Source of the DNA: Nocardioides cavernae
GTDB lineage: Bacteria; Actinomycetota; Actinomycetes; Propionibacteriales; Nocardioidaceae
Direction: 5' to 3'
Assembly (NCBI RefSeq): GCF_016907475.1
Contig: NZ_JAFBCA010000001.1
Location: forward strand, 310,001-374,000
Length of the DNA: 64,000 nt
Shown here piece by piece: positions 52,754 through 61,112 of this stretch; position 1 is the first letter of the stretch, and each line of letters opens with the position of its first letter. The notes below the pieces were generated by a model. The model was not told the origin of the DNA. It searched no databases and saw nothing but the letters and a program-made list of their open reading frames with translations. The translations under genes and the position numbers were made by a program.

Positions 52754-55275
52754 CGTCTCATCACCATCTCTCGGCTCTTGCTGTACAGGGCGACGGCTAG
52801 GACCAGGACCGCGCCCAGGATGAACCAGTTCCACGCCACGTCGAGGCCGATGAACGCGGTCACCGAGTTGACCTGCAGGAGAAGCAGCGCCCCGAGGAAT
52901 GCTCCGATGAAGGAGCCTCGGCCCCCGAAGAGACTTGCGCCGCCCACTGCGACGGCGGCGATGCTCGTCAGCATGTAGCTGTTGCCCGCCGTCGGGTTAC
53001 CCGAGCCGACCTGAGCCATCAGCGGGATCCCGGCCAGACCGGCCAAAAGGGAGCAGCCCGCGTAGGCTCCCCAGCGGTAGCGGAGGTCGCGCAGCCCGAG
53101 GGTCCGGGCTAGCGCCCGTTCGGAGCCCACGGCTCTGAGGCGGGCACCGGGGCGGCTGCGGAGGAGGAACACCTCCAGGCCGACCGCAAGGCAGGCGGCG
53201 ACCACGAACATGAGGGGTACACCGCTCCACGAGAGGCCGATGGCCTCCAGGATGGGGTCCGAGAAGAAGCCGTCGGGCACCGGACGCAGAATCAGCGCTA
53301 CCGCTTGGAGCGCCATGTACATGGCGAGCGTGGCGATGATCGCGGACAAGCCGACCAGGTCCACCAAGGCCCAGTTGACCGTTCCGACGAGGAGTGGCAC
53401 CACGAGGAACAACAACCAGCCCGAGGCTTGGTTGGCGACCGTCGCGTTGTCGACCAGGTAGAAGGACTCCAGGACAACCATGAGCGCCATCAGTGGCCCA
53501 ACGGAGAGGTCGATGCCGCCGACCAGCATCACTACCTGCTGTGCCATAGCCACCAAGGCCAGGGTCGCGGTCAGCGACAGCAGGCTTGTCATGCTGACCG
53601 CCGACAGGTAGCGATCGTTGACTGACGCGGTGTACGCGCCAAGCACCACGGAGGCGAGAGCGATCAGGGCGAGCGGGGCCCAATGCCCGGCGAGGACGTC
53701 GAGGACCCGGCTGCGACCGCTGGACTCTTGGACCTTGCGCTCGGCGGTTGAGGTCACGATTGCTCGGGCGATCTGGGGCTCGGTGAGATCCTCGCCCGTC
53801 AGCTCGCCGACGACCACGCCCCTCGAAAAGACTAGGACCCGGTCGCAGAGGCCCGAGAGCTCGAGGGCGTCCGAGGACAGGATCACCACCGCGGTGCCCG
53901 CCTCCGCGGTTTCGCGTAGATGTCGATAGATCTCGGCCCGCGTGCCCACGTCCACGCCCTGCGTTGGCTCGTCCGCGAGAACTACGCGTGGCTGCGAGTT
54001 GAGGACATCGGACAGGACTACCTTCTGCTGGTTGCCGCCGGACAGCGCTCCGACCCGGGTGTCGAGATCAGGCGCCTTGATGGCGAAGCGCTTCGAGGCG
54101 TCCTGGGCAAGCCGCTCCTGGACCGAGGCCATCCGCAGCCCCGCCTTGGTGTACTGCCGAGTGCTGCGGAGTGTGATGTTGGTCCGGATCGTGTAATCAG
54201 GGATCACACCCTCGTGCGGCCGGTCCTCGGGAATGAAGGCGATCCCGGCACTCAATGCCCTTCGCGGGCTCGTCACGCGCACGCGGCGACCGCCCACTTC
54301 CACATCGCCCCGCGAGGTCTCGAGCCCGGCCAGGGCCCGCACGAAATCGCGCTGGCCGTTTCCCTCGATACCGGCCAGGCCGATGATCTCGCCGCGACGA
54401 ATTTCGAGGTCGAGTGGCTCGAAGCCGGCCGCGGAGAACGCTTTGACGGCGAACCCGACCTCGCCGAAGGTCCGCGCCTTGTCGGGGAAGATGAACTCCA
54501 GGGGACGACCGGCGATCAGCGCCACAACATCAGAGGGTTGGAGGTCGCTGCGCTCGAAGGTGCCCTGGCTCCGACCGTCGCGCAGCACGGTGACCCGGTC
54601 CGCGACTGCGAGGACCTCGTGGATGCGGTGGGAGATGTAGACGACAGCGGTCCCCTCGCGCGTCATCTCTCGAATCACCTCGAAGAGCCGCTCGACATTG
54701 GCCTTGCGGAGGTGCTCGGTCGGTTCGTCGAGCACGAGCACCGCCGGTTTGAGCGCGAGCGCCTTCGCGATCTCGGCGACGAACCTCGTCTCCGCGGGCA
54801 GGGTGTTGGCCCGGGCCCGAGGGTCGATGCCGGAGTGTTCGTCCCACGCGTTCAGCGCCGCGCTGGTCCACTCCGTCGCCTCGGAGATGGGCACTCCCGG
54901 GTGGTCACCGAGCACCATGTTCTCGGCGAGGGTCAGGTCGGGGAGCAGCGCCGGCTGTTGACGAACTATCGCGAGGCCGGCCGCGGTTGCCTCCTGCGCA
55001 CCGCCGGCGAGCACGTGCCCGCACACGGACGCGATACCACTGTCCGGGACGAGGGAGCCACAAGCGACGCCCATCAGCGTGCTCTTGCCGGCGCCGTTTT
55101 CGCCGACGAGGGCATGGACCTCACCCGGCCGCACGTCCAGGTCCACGCTGTCGAGTGCCACCACACCGGGGAAGGTCTTGGTGACCCCGCGCAAGCTCAG
55201 CGCGCTCAGCGGCTCCGTCGCATCGTGCGGGGGGTCGATGACCGCGGGTGGCTGGGCCGTGACGTCGTTGGACAT
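52750..55275 (-). CDS. Fused ABC transporter ATPase-permease (RbsA-RbsC type)
   Basis: An 841-residue protein from ATG 55275. Residues about 20-500 are a double ATPase like RbsA. The first half has a normal Walker A (VGENGAGKST) and Walker B (LVLDEPTEHL) but a degenerate signature (LPAETRFVAEIAKAL). The second half has a degenerate Walker A (IEGNGQRDF) and a normal LSGGNQQKV. Residues about 530-840 are an RbsC-like permease with LSVGPLMALM and VGGASLFGGRGSFIGAF. The two functions are usually separate genes. It imports the ligand of the adjacent binding lipoprotein. Confidence 0.9.
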   Translation of the reverse strand: MSNDVTAQPPAVIDPPHDATEPLSALSLRGVTKTFPGVVALDSVDLDVRPGEVHALVGENGAGKSTLMGVACGSLVPDSGIASVCGHVLAGGAQEATAAGLAIVRQQPALLPDLTLAENMVLGDHPGVPISEATEWTSAALNAWDEHSGIDPRARANTLPAETRFVAEIAKALALKPAVLVLDEPTEHLRKANVERLFEVIREMTREGTAVVYISHRIHEVLAVADRVTVLRDGRSQGTFERSDLQPSDVVALIAGRPLEFIFPDKARTFGEVGFAVKAFSAAGFEPLDLEIRRGEIIGLAGIEGNGQRDFVRALAGLETSRGDVEVGGRRVRVTSPRRALSAGIAFIPEDRPHEGVIPDYTIRTNITLRSTRQYTKAGLRMASVQERLAQDASKRFAIKAPDLDTRVGALSGGNQQKVVLSDVLNSQPRVVLADEPTQGVDVGTRAEIYRHLRETAEAGTAVVILSSDALELSGLCDRVLVFSRGVVVGELTGEDLTEPQIARAIVTSTAERKVQESSGRSRVLDVLAGHWAPLALIALASVVLGAYTASVNDRYLSAVSMTSLLSLTATLALVAMAQQVVMLVGGIDLSVGPLMALMVVLESFYLVDNATVANQASGWLLFLVVPLLVGTVNWALVDLVGLSAIIATLAMYMALQAVALILRPVPDGFFSDPILEAIGLSWSGVPLMFVVAACLAVGLEVFLLRSRPGARLRAVGSERALARTLGLRDLRYRWGAYAGCSLLAGLAGIPLMAQVGSGNPTAGNSYMLTSIAAVAVGGASLFGGRGSFIGAFLGALLLLQVNSVTAFIGLDVAWNWFILGAVLVLAVALYSKSREMVMRR

Positions 55276-55328
55276 GGGGATCCCCTCAGGATCTGGAGGT
55301 GCGACCGGGATCGTCGATTCCGGTCGGG

Positions 55329-56468
55329 TTAGTTGAAGACCTCGCTCAACTGCTCGGGGGTGAGCGAAGAGGAGAGGTCGGCGTCCGGCGGCAGGTTGCG
55401 GTCGCACTTCGGGTCCTGCCCGGCCTCGGAGTCGAGGAACGGTGGGAAGCGGAATTGCTGCAGGGTCGCGCCGTCCTCACCGTTGGCAAGCGGGACCGCC
55501 AACCGGAGGGCCATCATGGACACGTCGTTGCTCGAGTCGAGCGAGAAGATCGGGAATGCGTCTCCGCCCGTCTTCGCATCGACCCACTTGCAGCCGAGCT
55601 CGTTGTTGGAGGCGAACGTCGCGATCGGCGGGACTGGCTTGCCAGCCGCCTGGAAGGCGTCGATCGCAGCGACGGCGGTGACCCCGTAGTCGGTCATGAT
55701 CCCGTCGATCTCGGGGTACTTGGCCAAGAGACCGTTGATCGCCTTCTGCGTGTCCACCTTGTTCCAGTTGGTCGTGACCGGCTCGTCCTGCAGGAGCTTC
55801 ATGTCCGGCTGGTCCTCCAAGGAGGAAGTGATGCCCTCCATGATCGACCCGCTCGACGGGGCGCCGGGGATGCCGCCGAGGAACACCACGTTGCCCTTAC
55901 CGCTCAGGGTCTCCGTAAGCCAATTGCCGAGGTCTGCTCCGAGGTCTCCGTAGGCCCCGACGATCTTGGCGCTGTAGTCCTGGCCGACCTTCCCACCCGG
56001 GTCCGCCGAGTAGGGCACGACCGTCACGCCCGCGGCAGTGGCAGCGCGCAGCGCGGGCAACTCGGCGGCTCCGAAGTCGGCGTAGACCAGGAGCACATCC
56101 ACGCCCTGGCTTACCTGGCTCGCGATATCACTCGAAGCCTTCTGGGGATCGCCGTTGGCGTTGGTGTAGAGGAGCTCCTGGTCGAGCGCCGGACACTTGG
56201 CGACCTCCAGCTCGACGACCTTCTTGGTGATCTGGCGCCACGGATTGCCTCCGACACCATCTGCCAGACCGACCTTGAGTTCCTTGTCCCCGCACCAGGT
56301 GCTGGGATCCACGTCGCGTGAGACCGACACGGTCTCGACGTCGGCGGTGTTGCCGCTGCCGGAAGCCGAGCCCGAGTCCGAATCATCCGACGACGTGGTG
56401 TCGGCTGCGCATGCGGCTCCGAACAGTGACAGGACCGTCACCGCGACGGCTGCACGAAGATGCCTCAC
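55329..56468 (-). CDS. ABC transporter substrate-binding lipoprotein
   Basis: A 379-residue periplasmic-binding-type protein. MRHLRAAVAVTVLSLFGAAC ends in a lipobox, and a Ser/Asp/Gly linker follows. The mature domain has the two-lobed RbsB-like fold: LKVGLADGVGGNPWRQITKK, GVDVLLVYADFGA, NVVFLGGIPGAPSSGSIMEG and GIMTDYGVTAVAAIDAFQAA. The ligand-binding residues differ from ribose types, and linkage to amide and amine genes suggests a nitrogenous solute. It follows the large amidohydrolase gene by 76 bases in operon C. Confidence 0.88.
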   Translation of the reverse strand: MRHLRAAVAVTVLSLFGAACAADTTSSDDSDSGSASGSGNTADVETVSVSRDVDPSTWCGDKELKVGLADGVGGNPWRQITKKVVELEVAKCPALDQELLYTNANGDPQKASSDIASQVSQGVDVLLVYADFGAAELPALRAATAAGVTVVPYSADPGGKVGQDYSAKIVGAYGDLGADLGNWLTETLSGKGNVVFLGGIPGAPSSGSIMEGITSSLEDQPDMKLLQDEPVTTNWNKVDTQKAINGLLAKYPEIDGIMTDYGVTAVAAIDAFQAAGKPVPPIATFASNNELGCKWVDAKTGGDAFPIFSLDSSNDVSMMALRLAVPLANGEDGATLQQFRFPPFLDSEAGQDPKCDRNLPPDADLSSSLTPEQLSEVFN

Positions 56469-56544
56469 TTCTCCTCCAGGAGTTGGTTGGGTGGTGCTGG
56501 GGATGGGGATCCGAGATGGGCGGTGTGGTGGAGCAGGTGCGGCC

Positions 56545-59352
56545 TCACAGCTGAGCGAGGCCGGAACGGAAGTTGTCGACGATCACTGTCGCCGGGTCAG
56601 CCTCCGGTTCGGTTGGGACGTACTCCGCCGTCCACGTGACGACGCTGACCCGTGGATCAGCGCCCGGCTCGACGGCCAGGGTCGAGACGTAGTCGCTGAA
56701 GGGGAGGACGCTCTCGTCGATGCGGTAGGTGTAGGAACGGTCGGTACGGTCGAGCAGTCGCTCGACGACTGTGGTGCCGTTGGAGATGCTCAGGCGACGC
56801 AGATCGTCCCCGACGAGCTCCACATGATCGATGATCGTGAGCCAGTCGTAGTCCCCGAAGTCACCGATCCGTTCCCACAGCTCGTCTGCCGGAACGTGGC
56901 ACGTCCGGTGGTCCAGCACGGACGCACGCAACCAAGGGCGGCTGGGTTTCGACACGTCGGCCTCGTTCCCCACGCCCCGAGGAGCCCGGATCGAACTTCG
57001 CTCCAACTGACGTTCGAGGACGTTGCGAGTGATTCGCGAGACGTCGTTGTCGTAGGAATCGTGCGACAGCGCACCGAGCCAGGCAATGGAGCCCGTTGAG
57101 AAGACGCTGCCCCCGGACTCAGTGTCGTAATAGACGAGGTCGGACCGGACATCGGGGTTCTGATCACCGCCGAAGATGCCCCGCGCGATATTGAGGACGT
57201 CCTCGTTGACCGGCATGGCCTGGTCCGTGAAGCCCTCGGACGTGGCAAGAACGTAGGCGCGCCGCGGAGTGCCCAGCGCGACATCGGCACGGTCCAGCTC
57301 CAGGCCCGCAGCCCCGCCGCCGAGCAGACCGTAGTCACCGAAAGTGTCACCGCGGATGCCGGAGAAGATCCAAGCGCACGGGCCGTAGCTGTCTGGCAGT
57401 CGCCGGTAGTACGTCGAGGAATCGAAGGTGAACCCAGTGAACGAGAGCCCCGTGAGATGCGTGCTGTTTCGGCCGCGGTGACGCCATGTGCCGCCTTGGA
57501 GCCCGTCGAAGGCGTTGTGCACCTCCCCGGGCAGACAGTTCCAGGCCCGGACGGCCGCCTCGCCCTTGCGGACCTCGATAAGGGACAGGTCGTCGGGGTG
57601 GTAGTTGGTCACCCAGTAGAAGCCGTTGGCACCGAAGTAGATGAAGTGGCCGCCACGGGCCTGATAGGTCTCGTAGGCGTCCAGCATGCGCCGCGTCGAG
57701 TACTCCGGGTGCGACCCGGTCAGCACCGTCGCGTATCGGGCCAAGAGGTCGGCGCCCTCGCTGTGCACGTCCTCGTCGGTCAGCACGTCGTAGTCGTGAC
57801 CGAGGTGCTCGAGCCAGTCGGTGAGATAGAGGTCTGAGTTGAAGGCCCATGTCGAGGTGATCCAGTAGCGGTACTCCGGCCGCATCGACAGGATCGGTCG
57901 CAGCCGCGACGAGATAGACACGCCCGACCCGTCGTTGTGGCCGTCGTAGACCGACAGACCGAGCTCGCGGTGCTCGGCGAGGTAGGTGTCCTCGGGCTCG
58001 ATGTGGGGGACCTTGGCGGCCGATACCTGTGCCAGCGGGTAGTCGATCGGGCCGACGAAGTTGGCGTAGGCCATGTAGGTAGCAGTCGGCATCACGACTG
58101 CCACGCGCGACGTGGCCCGGTCCCGGGGGGGCCGGACGAAGAATGGGACGTGGTCGTAGGCGCCGGTCTCTGGCACCCGCAGCCGCAGGGCGTACGCACC
58201 GCTGCGTAGGCCGAGCGGCACAGTCAGCACCGCAGCGACGTCCCAGCGGCAGTCGTCAAGGTCGTCGTCGTGAAAGTGGACCGCCGCGTAATGATCAGGC
58301 TTCGCGGTGTAGACCACGGAATCGCCGTTCCACGCCGACCCGGTGACAGCGCGGTTAGGCGCGTTGACAAGCCAGCCGTGACGCTCCCGTGCAGCACGGT
58401 CGGTAACGCGCATGCTGGACGCGTCGACCGAGATGCCGTCGGCGAAGTCCCACCACAGGGTGAGACCTCTTTCGTCGACCTCGCTCGTCAGGGCAGCGAG
58501 GTCGTCGGCACCGAGGGCCATGCCGTGCACCGCGGGTGCCTCGATCTTGCCGTTGAGGTTGTCCCGAGTGATTGGGAGCTCCATGGTTCCCGGCAGAGAA
58601 CCGTAGCGACCGGCTGGGCGCAGCAGGCCCCCGCCGGTGAGCTGGGCGATGCCGGCGCCGGCCAGTACCGGCCAGTCCGCGGGTACGTGCGCCACGACTC
58701 CGGTCGAGATCTCGCGGACGACCTCCCGCTCCGCGCCGAGGGGTGAGCGTGAGGGACCGTGAGAGCCGTTGGTCGAGGTCGCGATGCGGCGCTGCAGGAT
58801 CCGTAGGGTCCCGTCGGAGGGGTCGTGGACGCCAGCCAGCAGGTGCCACACGTTTGGCTCGACGAGCTCGCCGGTGCGCACGCTTGCAACCCGTCCGTCT
58901 GCATCGCCGACGCTGAACGACACGTCGCCGTCGACCTCGATCGCCAGCTCCACTCCGGTCAGAGCGCCGTCGGCCGAGGCGGCACCGTGCATGGACCCAA
59001 GCACGACTTGGCGACGGCCGCCGGGCGCGGTGAGCCACACGCGAGCTGAGAGGGTGACCGGACCGTCGAGCACCTCGCCGGCGCGGTCGGCGACGACATA
59101 CGAGCCGGCGTCGGTGACCTGCCGACGACCGCGCAGCTCGAGTGGCTCCACCGAGGAGACTTCTTCGATCTTGAAGCCTGGGCCCTCTGGCGCGACGTCG
59201 CCGTGGATGAGCCGCACCAGATCGGCGGAGTAGGCCGTGCCGTCCGGTGCGTCGACATGGAAGCTGATCTCCTCACCCGGGGCGACGGAGAACTTGTCGG
59301 GGTAGCCGATGACTTCAAGCACCGGGTACACCTGCCTCACGCGCCTCGCCAC
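56545..59352 (-). CDS. N,N-dimethylformamidase-like large subunit with LamG and SRPBCC domains
   Basis: A 935-residue protein from GTG 59352. Order: a beta domain (1-90), a concanavalin/LamG-like sandwich (about 95-190, VTLSARVWLTAPGG to NVWHLLAGVHDPSDG), the amidohydrolase core (about 230-790) and a C-terminal SRPBCC/START-like domain (about 800-935, PADELWERIGDFGDYDWLTI, VVERLLDRTDRSYTYRI, VSVVTWTAEYVP). The core carries LTGSHPEYS (near 547) and GGHFIYFGANGFYWVTNY (near 575), typical of the dimethylformamidase beta family, whose iron site uses two Tyr and one carboxylate. It should hydrolyse an N-substituted formamide or amide. The described Paracoccus subunit is shorter (about 760). It overlaps the small subunit gene by 38 bases. 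Confidence 0.85.
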   Translation of the reverse strand: MARRVRQVYPVLEVIGYPDKFSVAPGEEISFHVDAPDGTAYSADLVRLIHGDVAPEGPGFKIEEVSSVEPLELRGRRQVTDAGSYVVADRAGEVLDGPVTLSARVWLTAPGGRRQVVLGSMHGAASADGALTGVELAIEVDGDVSFSVGDADGRVASVRTGELVEPNVWHLLAGVHDPSDGTLRILQRRIATSTNGSHGPSRSPLGAEREVVREISTGVVAHVPADWPVLAGAGIAQLTGGGLLRPAGRYGSLPGTMELPITRDNLNGKIEAPAVHGMALGADDLAALTSEVDERGLTLWWDFADGISVDASSMRVTDRAARERHGWLVNAPNRAVTGSAWNGDSVVYTAKPDHYAAVHFHDDDLDDCRWDVAAVLTVPLGLRSGAYALRLRVPETGAYDHVPFFVRPPRDRATSRVAVVMPTATYMAYANFVGPIDYPLAQVSAAKVPHIEPEDTYLAEHRELGLSVYDGHNDGSGVSISSRLRPILSMRPEYRYWITSTWAFNSDLYLTDWLEHLGHDYDVLTDEDVHSEGADLLARYATVLTGSHPEYSTRRMLDAYETYQARGGHFIYFGANGFYWVTNYHPDDLSLIEVRKGEAAVRAWNCLPGEVHNAFDGLQGGTWRHRGRNSTHLTGLSFTGFTFDSSTYYRRLPDSYGPCAWIFSGIRGDTFGDYGLLGGGAAGLELDRADVALGTPRRAYVLATSEGFTDQAMPVNEDVLNIARGIFGGDQNPDVRSDLVYYDTESGGSVFSTGSIAWLGALSHDSYDNDVSRITRNVLERQLERSSIRAPRGVGNEADVSKPSRPWLRASVLDHRTCHVPADELWERIGDFGDYDWLTIIDHVELVGDDLRRLSISNGTTVVERLLDRTDRSYTYRIDESVLPFSDYVSTLAVEPGADPRVSVVTWTAEYVPTEPEADPATVIVDNFRSGLAQL

Positions 59353-59785
59353 GAGACTCGACGTATTCCGCGACCCGCAGCAGGAAGACCGCGTGCTCGG
59401 CCTCGTCGCGGGAGTGATACGGCCCCGGGTCCACGTGGACGGGAGCGTCGCCGCGCACTCCGGTCAGGCGTGCGATCCCCCAAGCGCCGTAGTCGCGGGA
59501 GCGGTAGAGCGCAAACTTTCCGTCGACCGACGCCGCATGGAAATGGTCGAGAATCCGCGACAGCGCCCTGCTGTGCAGCTGCGGGCGGGCGCCTGGCTGG
59601 CTCGGCGGCAGGAGCGGCCTCTCTTTGTGTTCCCGTACCAGCTCCTCGCGACTCTGTTGGTCGAGCAGCAGCGGGTCGACGTGAGCGCGGAGCAGGTACT
59701 CCTGCAGCGACCGCCGCGCGTCGCCGCGCGTCGCTCCGGTCTCTTCCCAGGCACGGGAGGCGGTGGCTTGCGTGCCATCACGCAT
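59315..59785 (-). CDS. N,N-dimethylformamidase-like small subunit
   Basis: A 156-residue protein from ATG 59785, with GAGGAG eight bases upstream; the frame to 59875 crosses the promoter and operator. It is helical with LQEYLLRAHVDPLLLDQQSR, LSRILDHFHAASVDGKFALY and GWGIARL-like YGAWGIARLTGVRG, and ends with an Arg/Glu-rich helix. Size and position immediately before the large subunit fit the alpha subunit of dimethylformamidases (about 130 residues). It is the first gene of operon C, 86 bases from the shared operator. Confidence 0.75.
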   Translation of the reverse strand: MRDGTQATASRAWEETGATRGDARRSLQEYLLRAHVDPLLLDQQSREELVREHKERPLLPPSQPGARPQLHSRALSRILDHFHAASVDGKFALYRSRDYGAWGIARLTGVRGDAPVHVDPGPYHSRDEAEHAVFLLRVAEYVESRGEAREAGVPGA

Positions 59786-59846
59786 GGGGAATCTCCTCAC
59801 AGTGGAAGGTGTGGCTTCTCCCACGTCGCAGCGTCGATGGACGGTG

Positions 59847-59875
59847 AAGGTAGGTTCGGCGGTAACGCATGTCAA
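59847..59875 (-). promoter_or_regulatory. Promoter of operon C
   Basis: On the minus strand TTGACA (59875-59870) and TACCTT (59852-59847) are 17 bases apart. The minus-35 box is the conserved TTGAC element of the operator, so the regulator would sit immediately upstream of RNA polymerase. Transcription would start about 60 bases before the ATG at 59785. Confidence 0.7.
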
Positions 59876-59900
59876 TACACAGTATCGTTGAGCGATACAG
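59871..59900 (-). promoter_or_regulatory. IclR-type operator C, upstream of the amidase operon
   Basis: Minus strand: GTATCG-CTCAA-CGATAC, a perfect six-base inverted repeat with five-base centre, then TGTGTA and TTGAC. It is the best copy of the shared site. Confidence 0.85.
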
Positions 59901-59901
59901 C

Positions 59902-60234
59902 CTAGCGCCGGTCAGAAAGCTCGTCCTCGCGAACGCAGACGAACTCCATCTCGAAGGTCGAGGACGCCATGAAGTTCTTCTCGTCATCGATCAGCGCCGC
60001 GTACTCGGGAGTCGCGAATGCCTCTCGCATCGACTCCTCGTCGTCGTACCAGACCTCTGCGATGCCGTCGCACGTGGAGGGCACCTGGTCGAGGGCCGTG
60101 GGCCGGCCCTGCACGTAACGACGTACTCCAGGGATCGCCAGGACCAGTGGGGCGTGTTGGTCGCGCCAATGGTCGTGGAACTGCTCGCTGGTCAGGTCGG
60201 TACGGCGGTGGAGGACGGTGACGGTCTTGATCAC
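59902..60234 (-). CDS. EthD-like ferredoxin-fold protein
   Basis: A 110-residue protein of the EthD/dimeric alpha-beta barrel family: VTVLHRRTDLTSEQFHDHWR, HAPLVLAIPGVRRYVQ and CDGIAEVWYDDEESMREAF are the typical strand-helix landmarks, including the H-D-H-W-x-x-H-A-P segment. EthD proteins accompany degradation operons and may bind or isomerise intermediates. It is the last gene of operon D, 56 bases after the SDR; an imperfect ATCAC-N4-GTGAT repeat overlaps its start. Confidence 0.85.
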   Translation of the reverse strand: MIKTVTVLHRRTDLTSEQFHDHWRDQHAPLVLAIPGVRRYVQGRPTALDQVPSTCDGIAEVWYDDEESMREAFATPEYAALIDDEKNFMASSTFEMEFVCVREDELSDRR

Positions 60235-60290
60235 AATCGTGATTCCTTCCCGGAATGAAGTGCCTAGCCGCGTACGCGCCGGGCAGGTCG

Positions 60291-61085
60291 TCAGTCCCAG
60301 TAGCTGCTGCTGGGCCAGCTCGTGCCCATGTGGGCGAGCGCGCCAGCGTCGGCGACGAGCGCCGCCCCGTTCACGAGCGCCGCTTCGTCGGAAGCGAGGA
60401 ACGCGACGACCCGCGCGAGCTCCTCAGGTGTCCCGGTCCTCCCCCGAGTGCGCGCCTTGTGCTCGGGGTCGTCCGTCGCCTGCTGCCACCCGCCCTTCAA
60501 CAGCGGGGTCTCGATCGGGCCCGGGCACACGCAGTTGACCCGGATGCCGTCCGGCGCATGGTCGACCGCCAGCCCCCGCGCCAAGGAGACAACGCCCCCC
60601 TTGGTCGCGGCGTAGGGCGTCCAGTTCGGGACGTTGGCGAAAGCGGCGTGCGACGCCGTGAACACAATGGCACCACCGCCGGCGGCCCGCATGCGCCTCA
60701 CTGCGTGCTTGGCGCAGTAGAGCGGGCCACTCAGGTTGACGTTCACCAGGACGTCCCAGGCCTCGGCATTCAGATCGCTCACGTCGCCGACGGGGCCCGC
60801 AACTCCGGCGTTGGCCACGAGCACCGTCAGCGGCAAGCCTGACCATTGCTGCGCTTCGTCCATCGTGCCAGCGACCTGCTCCTCCAGAGTGACGTCGAGC
60901 GCGAATGCGCGGGACACCCCTCCCTCGGCCTCGATGAGGCTGGCGGTCTCCTGTGCGGCGTCGAGGTCGATGTCAGTGCAGGCGAGCGCGGCTCCCTCAG
61001 CGGCGATTTGCTGCGCCGTCGCTCGCCCGATCCCGGAGCCCGCCCCGGTCACGAGGGCCAGACGCCCGTGGAAGCTACGCGGCAC
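60291..61085 (-). CDS. SDR family oxidoreductase in operon D
   Basis: A 264-residue classical SDR: LALVTGAGSGIGRATAQQIA, VANAGVAGPVGDVSDLN, IVFTASHAAFANVPNW (Ser) and TPYAATKGGVVSLARGLA (Tyr, Lys), then VRVNCVCPGPIETPLLKGGW. It follows the APC permease gene by 27 bases. It should act on an alcohol or ketone formed after the imported solute is cleaved. Confidence 0.88.
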   Translation of the reverse strand: MPRSFHGRLALVTGAGSGIGRATAQQIAAEGAALACTDIDLDAAQETASLIEAEGGVSRAFALDVTLEEQVAGTMDEAQQWSGLPLTVLVANAGVAGPVGDVSDLNAEAWDVLVNVNLSGPLYCAKHAVRRMRAAGGGAIVFTASHAAFANVPNWTPYAATKGGVVSLARGLAVDHAPDGIRVNCVCPGPIETPLLKGGWQQATDDPEHKARTRGRTGTPEELARVVAFLASDEAALVNGAALVADAGALAHMGTSWPSSSYWD

Positions 61086-61112
61086 GGGCTACCCCAGGCG
61101 AACGACGCCTGA

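Noticed and set aside
53920..55332. Plus-strand open frame of 470 codons
   Set aside because: It is fully antisense to the clear ABC ATPase gene; long antisense frames are expected at this base composition.
60229..60244. ATCAC-N4-GTGAT inverted repeat as an operator of the EthD-like gene
   Set aside because: It is short, overlaps the start codon and lies inside operon D with no nearby promoter; probably chance.
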